Shown here: piece after piece, positions 60,613 to 64,000 of the stretch
Position numbering within the stretch: position 1 is the stretch's first letter
Layout: each line of letters opens with the position of its first letter
Assembly (NCBI GenBank): GCA_013399015.1
Contig: VWZX01009095.1
Span: 310,001 to 374,000, forward strand
Direction of reading: 5' to 3'
DNA from: Galbula dea
Lineage: Eukaryota; Chordata; Aves; Piciformes; Galbulidae
Length of the DNA: 64,000 nucleotides
Position numbers and translations under genes: made by a program
The notes under the pieces: model-generated
Databases searched by the model: none
Told to the model about the DNA's origin: nothing
What the model saw: the letters and a program-made list of their open reading frames with translations, nothing else

Positions 60613-63266
60613 CATGCTTCAATGGCCTGGAACATCAGCAAGGTAACAGCTCAGGGAGACTATGTGTGACTTTACATGGAAGGTTGGGGTTTAAGGCAGT
60701 AATTAAATTAATTGCTGGATGAAATCCTAAAGCATGCTGTGTTCCCTCCAAACTGTAGCATGGGCCCCAATAAAAAACTGGGAAACCATGGTGGGATGGC
60801 AGACCTTCATTTCTTTGACAGGCAGGAACTGGTGCTGCCCTGCTGTTAATCCCTACAAGGAGCCATACAACCTGACTCAGGATTTTGGCCTTGAGCAAGG
60901 TAACAACAATCTCAATGCAACTGAAAGTGCCAGTGGGAAATACATTCCCCATAAGGTAGAGCAATGCAGCCACCATTTCTCCTCTCTCAAGACCTCAGCA
61001 GAACTCCTGCTGTAGGACACTACCCTCCAGTCACATAGCCCCTTTTCACTGCCATCACTTAATTAATTCTAATGCTAATGGCCACAGCAAGTGAGAGTAA
61101 AATTTATTCATTGCCAGACAAATGATAACTGGAGGTGTTGTGCCTGATGGCATGTAACCCATGGGCTTAGCTTTGCTGGGGTTTGTTTCCCTTTGCTATT
61201 GCCAGTATTAAAGAACAACAAAAATCCAATCAGGTGTTCTTTCTTCTTAGCACTTTCACTGCAGGAAAAGCACAATTTAGGAATAACATTTCCAAGTCAA
61301 CTTGCCTCAGAAAGGAAAGAAATAAAAAGCTCTTGAATCAATGAGGTTATGGATGTAAATTTAATCCATTCTTAATGTCCCATGGACATGGTTCACCAGG
61401 GTTCCCTGCCAGCAATTTTCTGCTGTTCCTTTGGAAAAAAAAAACCAACTTATTAAAGAAACAAGCTGAAGCTTGTTGTGTAATCCTCTCTTGAAAGCTG
61501 GCTTCATACATTTTTCAATAAGAATCAGCAGCTGATTAAAAAATGTACCTGTCTGAAAGCTTAGAGCTGTTGGAACAGAAGCCCTTGCTTAATATGAGCT
61601 TTATTAATACTGCACTAGGCTTATTCTCTTTGCCACTCGTGGCAGAATGTGATTTGTTTTCAACAAAGACATCCCTTGGATGAACAAAAGTTCACTAGAC
61701 TGCAAATGTGTATCAGTGAAATCCCTGAAATATGATTACAGGCAGAGAGTTTACATCTAATTTGGAGGCAGGTTGTCAGAGAATAGAAATGTCTCTCCTA
61801 GGAGACATGGACATGAATCCTTTTGACTTGAGGAAACAGCAGCCAAAGACATTACTTCCCTGGCAGGTGCACTGGTTAGAAAGCCATGGTAGCTCAATGG
61901 ATGCATCTCACCCCTGCTGTCTATGCAGCTCACTCTCCTCTTTCAGATTCCTCACAGCCCTGTGGGAAGTAAGACTCCCACTGCCTGTCCCATTCCTGGG
62001 GAGGAGAAGACATAGCTGGAAGTGCAGGTGTGTGCTGAGCTCAAAGCTAACAATTGTGCTGCTCTTATCCCTGTTATCATTCTGCTGCCTCCTTCACCCA
62101 AGCTCCAGCACTCCTTGCTGTCCCACCACAGCTACAAGAGAAGAGCAAGACCTGCTTGGATTTGGTGAAAGAAAAGTGACCTTTACCTACCCACAGGGCA
62201 CAAGCATCACTCAGAATGAACAGAGCCATCACCAGCATCTCTGAGTCATGCCTTCAAGCCTTGGACTAGAAGAAGAATTTAATATATTCAGGATCTGAGC
62301 TCCTGTATGTTTGTAATCTAGTCTTGCAATTAAGCTCCTCTGGAGCCAGAGAGCTGTGCTAGAAGTTCTGCTGGGAGACTGGGCTATACACATCTTGTTT
62401 GTTTGTTAAAGGAAAGAGATGCAAAGCCAGCAAACAGGGGGATTTTTTTAGGTAAGTTTTCCCTTCAACTCCACTGCCTTGAAAATCCTTCAACTGAGAA
62501 GACTACTGCCAGCAGAGCTGGGACTGTCACACCTTAGAAGGACAGAAATGCCAGTCAAGGTTGAGAATGACTTTCTAAGATTAATGTTGACTTTTTTCCA
62601 CCTTTGGTGGTGGGAGGAGGTACTTCCTTCCAGCAGCAGCTTCCTTGTCAAAAGTTTCTGCAGGATTTTTCTCTCTGTTCCATTTGGCTTCCTTCTTAGA
62701 AGGATTCAGTTCTTGATTATTTCCACTGTGCACAGTTTTGTTTTACATGAAAGACCTGATGGGGAAAAAAAAAAGACTGAAATCCCTTCCCAAGAGCCTG
62801 TAGCTGCTGCTGGTCTGTGAAGGTTCATATATTCCAGGTCATCATTAAATCTTGTACTGAGAGTCTCTGGAAACTTGAAAAAGCCAAAAGCTCAGCAGAG
62901 ATTTCTTTTCCCTGCTCTCCTGCTCCCCAGCACCTACTCAGCCTGCACTAGTATTCATTTTCCTCCTCCTTCCCGTGACCTAAACAGAAGTGCCATGGAT
63001 ACACAAACCTCTCTGTCAAGGCTGCAATAAGCAGTAGCACAATTTTGACAAGGAGAGATGTAGAATTGATTTAGGGCTCAGTTTTGCAGCTGCTCAAATT
63101 TGGAATTACCATTGCCTTCAACAGGAATCCTCCAAAGGGAGTGGCTGCAAGTTCAAGCCCAAAGAAAGCAGTAGCACATCAACAGCTCACCCGTCCAGCC
63201 AGCCTCTCCCTCCTCACTCTGACCTGACCTGACCCAGGCAGAGAAAAAACAAATCAGAGAACCAGA
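60613..63266. other. Non-coding, holds unsupported 170-residue frame
   Basis: The frame 61732-62244 (+) and the one at 62479-62820 (+) have hydrophobic stretches but no recognisable domain or splice context. An A-run lies at 61434-61444. No repeat family is seen. Confidence 0.45.
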
Positions 63267-63340
63267 AAATCATAGAAATGGTTTGGGTTGGAAGAGACCT
63301 TAAAGATCATCTAGTTCCAACCCTCCTGCCAAATGGTGGC
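63267..63340 (-). mobile_element. CR1 LINE 3'-terminal fragment
   Basis: The sequence aaatcatagaaatggtttgg is followed by gttggaagagaccttaaaga and tcatctagttccaaccctcc, a well-kept reverse-complement CR1 terminus. It stops after ctgccaaatgg. Only about 70 bases remain. Confidence 0.93.
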
Positions 63341-64000
63341 TGGAAGGTGATGGACTGAAGATGAAGTTTGTCAGCCGTTTCCCTGTGCCACCAGCATCGC
63401 CACCATCTGTAAGAACAGAACCAAAGTCTGGGAAGAGACAGATGGGTGAAATAATCATCAAATAAACTTTCAGTCCCATTTTGGCAGTTATGAGGCATTA
63501 GAAGTTCAGTTCATGTCCTTTTTCCTCTCTTCTACATGTTTTTAGCAACGGTCTTCATCCCACTAAACACACAGAAGGTGCAGAACTGAAGGGAACTAAT
63601 AAAGACAACAAACCACTGTCCTTCTAGACCTTAATATGCCTGTTCAATTGCACAGAGGATGCAAGATGACACTGTTTTACTGCCACAGCCTAGTTATTTA
63701 CACTTCTTTAGACAAGCTAACTGTAATGAAATTATCTCTGTTTTAAAGTACCTCTTTTATTTCTTTCTCTCCCCTTAATTTAATGCTACCTTTTCATTTA
63801 ACACTGCTTTAATGTAATAGAAAACAAGTTGGGCTGACAAATAAAGGGCTAATGTGCAGCTACTATTCATTTGCACCTAAATCAGTTCATCTTTTTCAAG
63901 GGAGCTCCTTTAAATAATGCCTTTTATTTCCTAGCTCTCTCTCTCTGCTCTTTATCCTCCTGTTGTTAAGGAACCAGCATTTTCCCCATGACGCACCAGC
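63341..64000. other. Non-coding, nothing recognised
   Basis: No gene or repeat is recognised. A short TC run lies at about 63935-63948. Confidence 0.5.

Noticed and set aside
61732..62244. 170-residue open frame with hydrophobic stretches
   Set aside because: The hydrophobic part comes from C/T-rich DNA. No signal peptide plus domain arrangement, family match or splice support is seen.

Overview
The window looks like vertebrate nuclear DNA from a bird, most likely a neoavian. The main evidence is about twenty copies of the CR1 (chicken repeat 1) LINE, nearly all 5'-truncated. Many carry the avian CR1 3' end, which ends in copies of an ATTCTATG/ATTCTGTG-type octamer. Two opposite-strand copies of an avian LTR-like element support this. 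CpG dinucleotides are rare throughout, there is no CpG island, and intergenic A/T-rich sequence dominates by eye. The species cannot be decided from the sequence alone.

I recognise no protein-coding gene, exon, tRNA, rRNA or CRISPR array. The longer open frames are CR1 reverse-transcriptase C-termini, translations of simple repeats, or unsupported chance frames. The window is therefore best read as an intergenic gene desert or the inside of a large intron.

Layout. 1-11 kb: unique sequence with short CR1 pieces at 184, 1322, 2534, 4509, 7342, 8224 and 10293. 11.2-12.0 kb: a long old minus-strand CR1. 12-23.7 kb: mostly unique, with a polypurine minisatellite near 19.0 kb and two copies of an unexplained ~57-bp sequence at 17941 and 20976. 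23.7-27.5 kb: three CR1 copies, including the best preserved plus-strand one. 29.5-29.9 kb: minus-strand LTR-like fragment. 30.8 kb: 36-bp minisatellite. 33.6-36.4 kb: CR1 cluster. 37.7-38.2 kb: long CCCTTT-type pyrimidine tract interrupted by a 55-base assembly gap. 39.75 kb: 73-bp tandem duplication. 45-50 kb: CR1, the second LTR-like copy on the plus strand, and another CR1. 51.3 and 53.7 kb: polypurine tracts. 55.8 kb: 42-bp tandem duplication. 58-63.3 kb: four more CR1 remnants.

No genes act together here. What can be read is a history of retrotransposon insertion, local tandem duplication and purine/pyrimidine repeat growth. The observations most worth following are two short, near-identical dispersed sequences that I cannot assign to a known repeat, the G-rich tract around the gap, and several perfect or near-perfect hairpins. 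No previously undescribed functional system is evident. Element boundaries were placed by eye and may be off by 10-30 bases.
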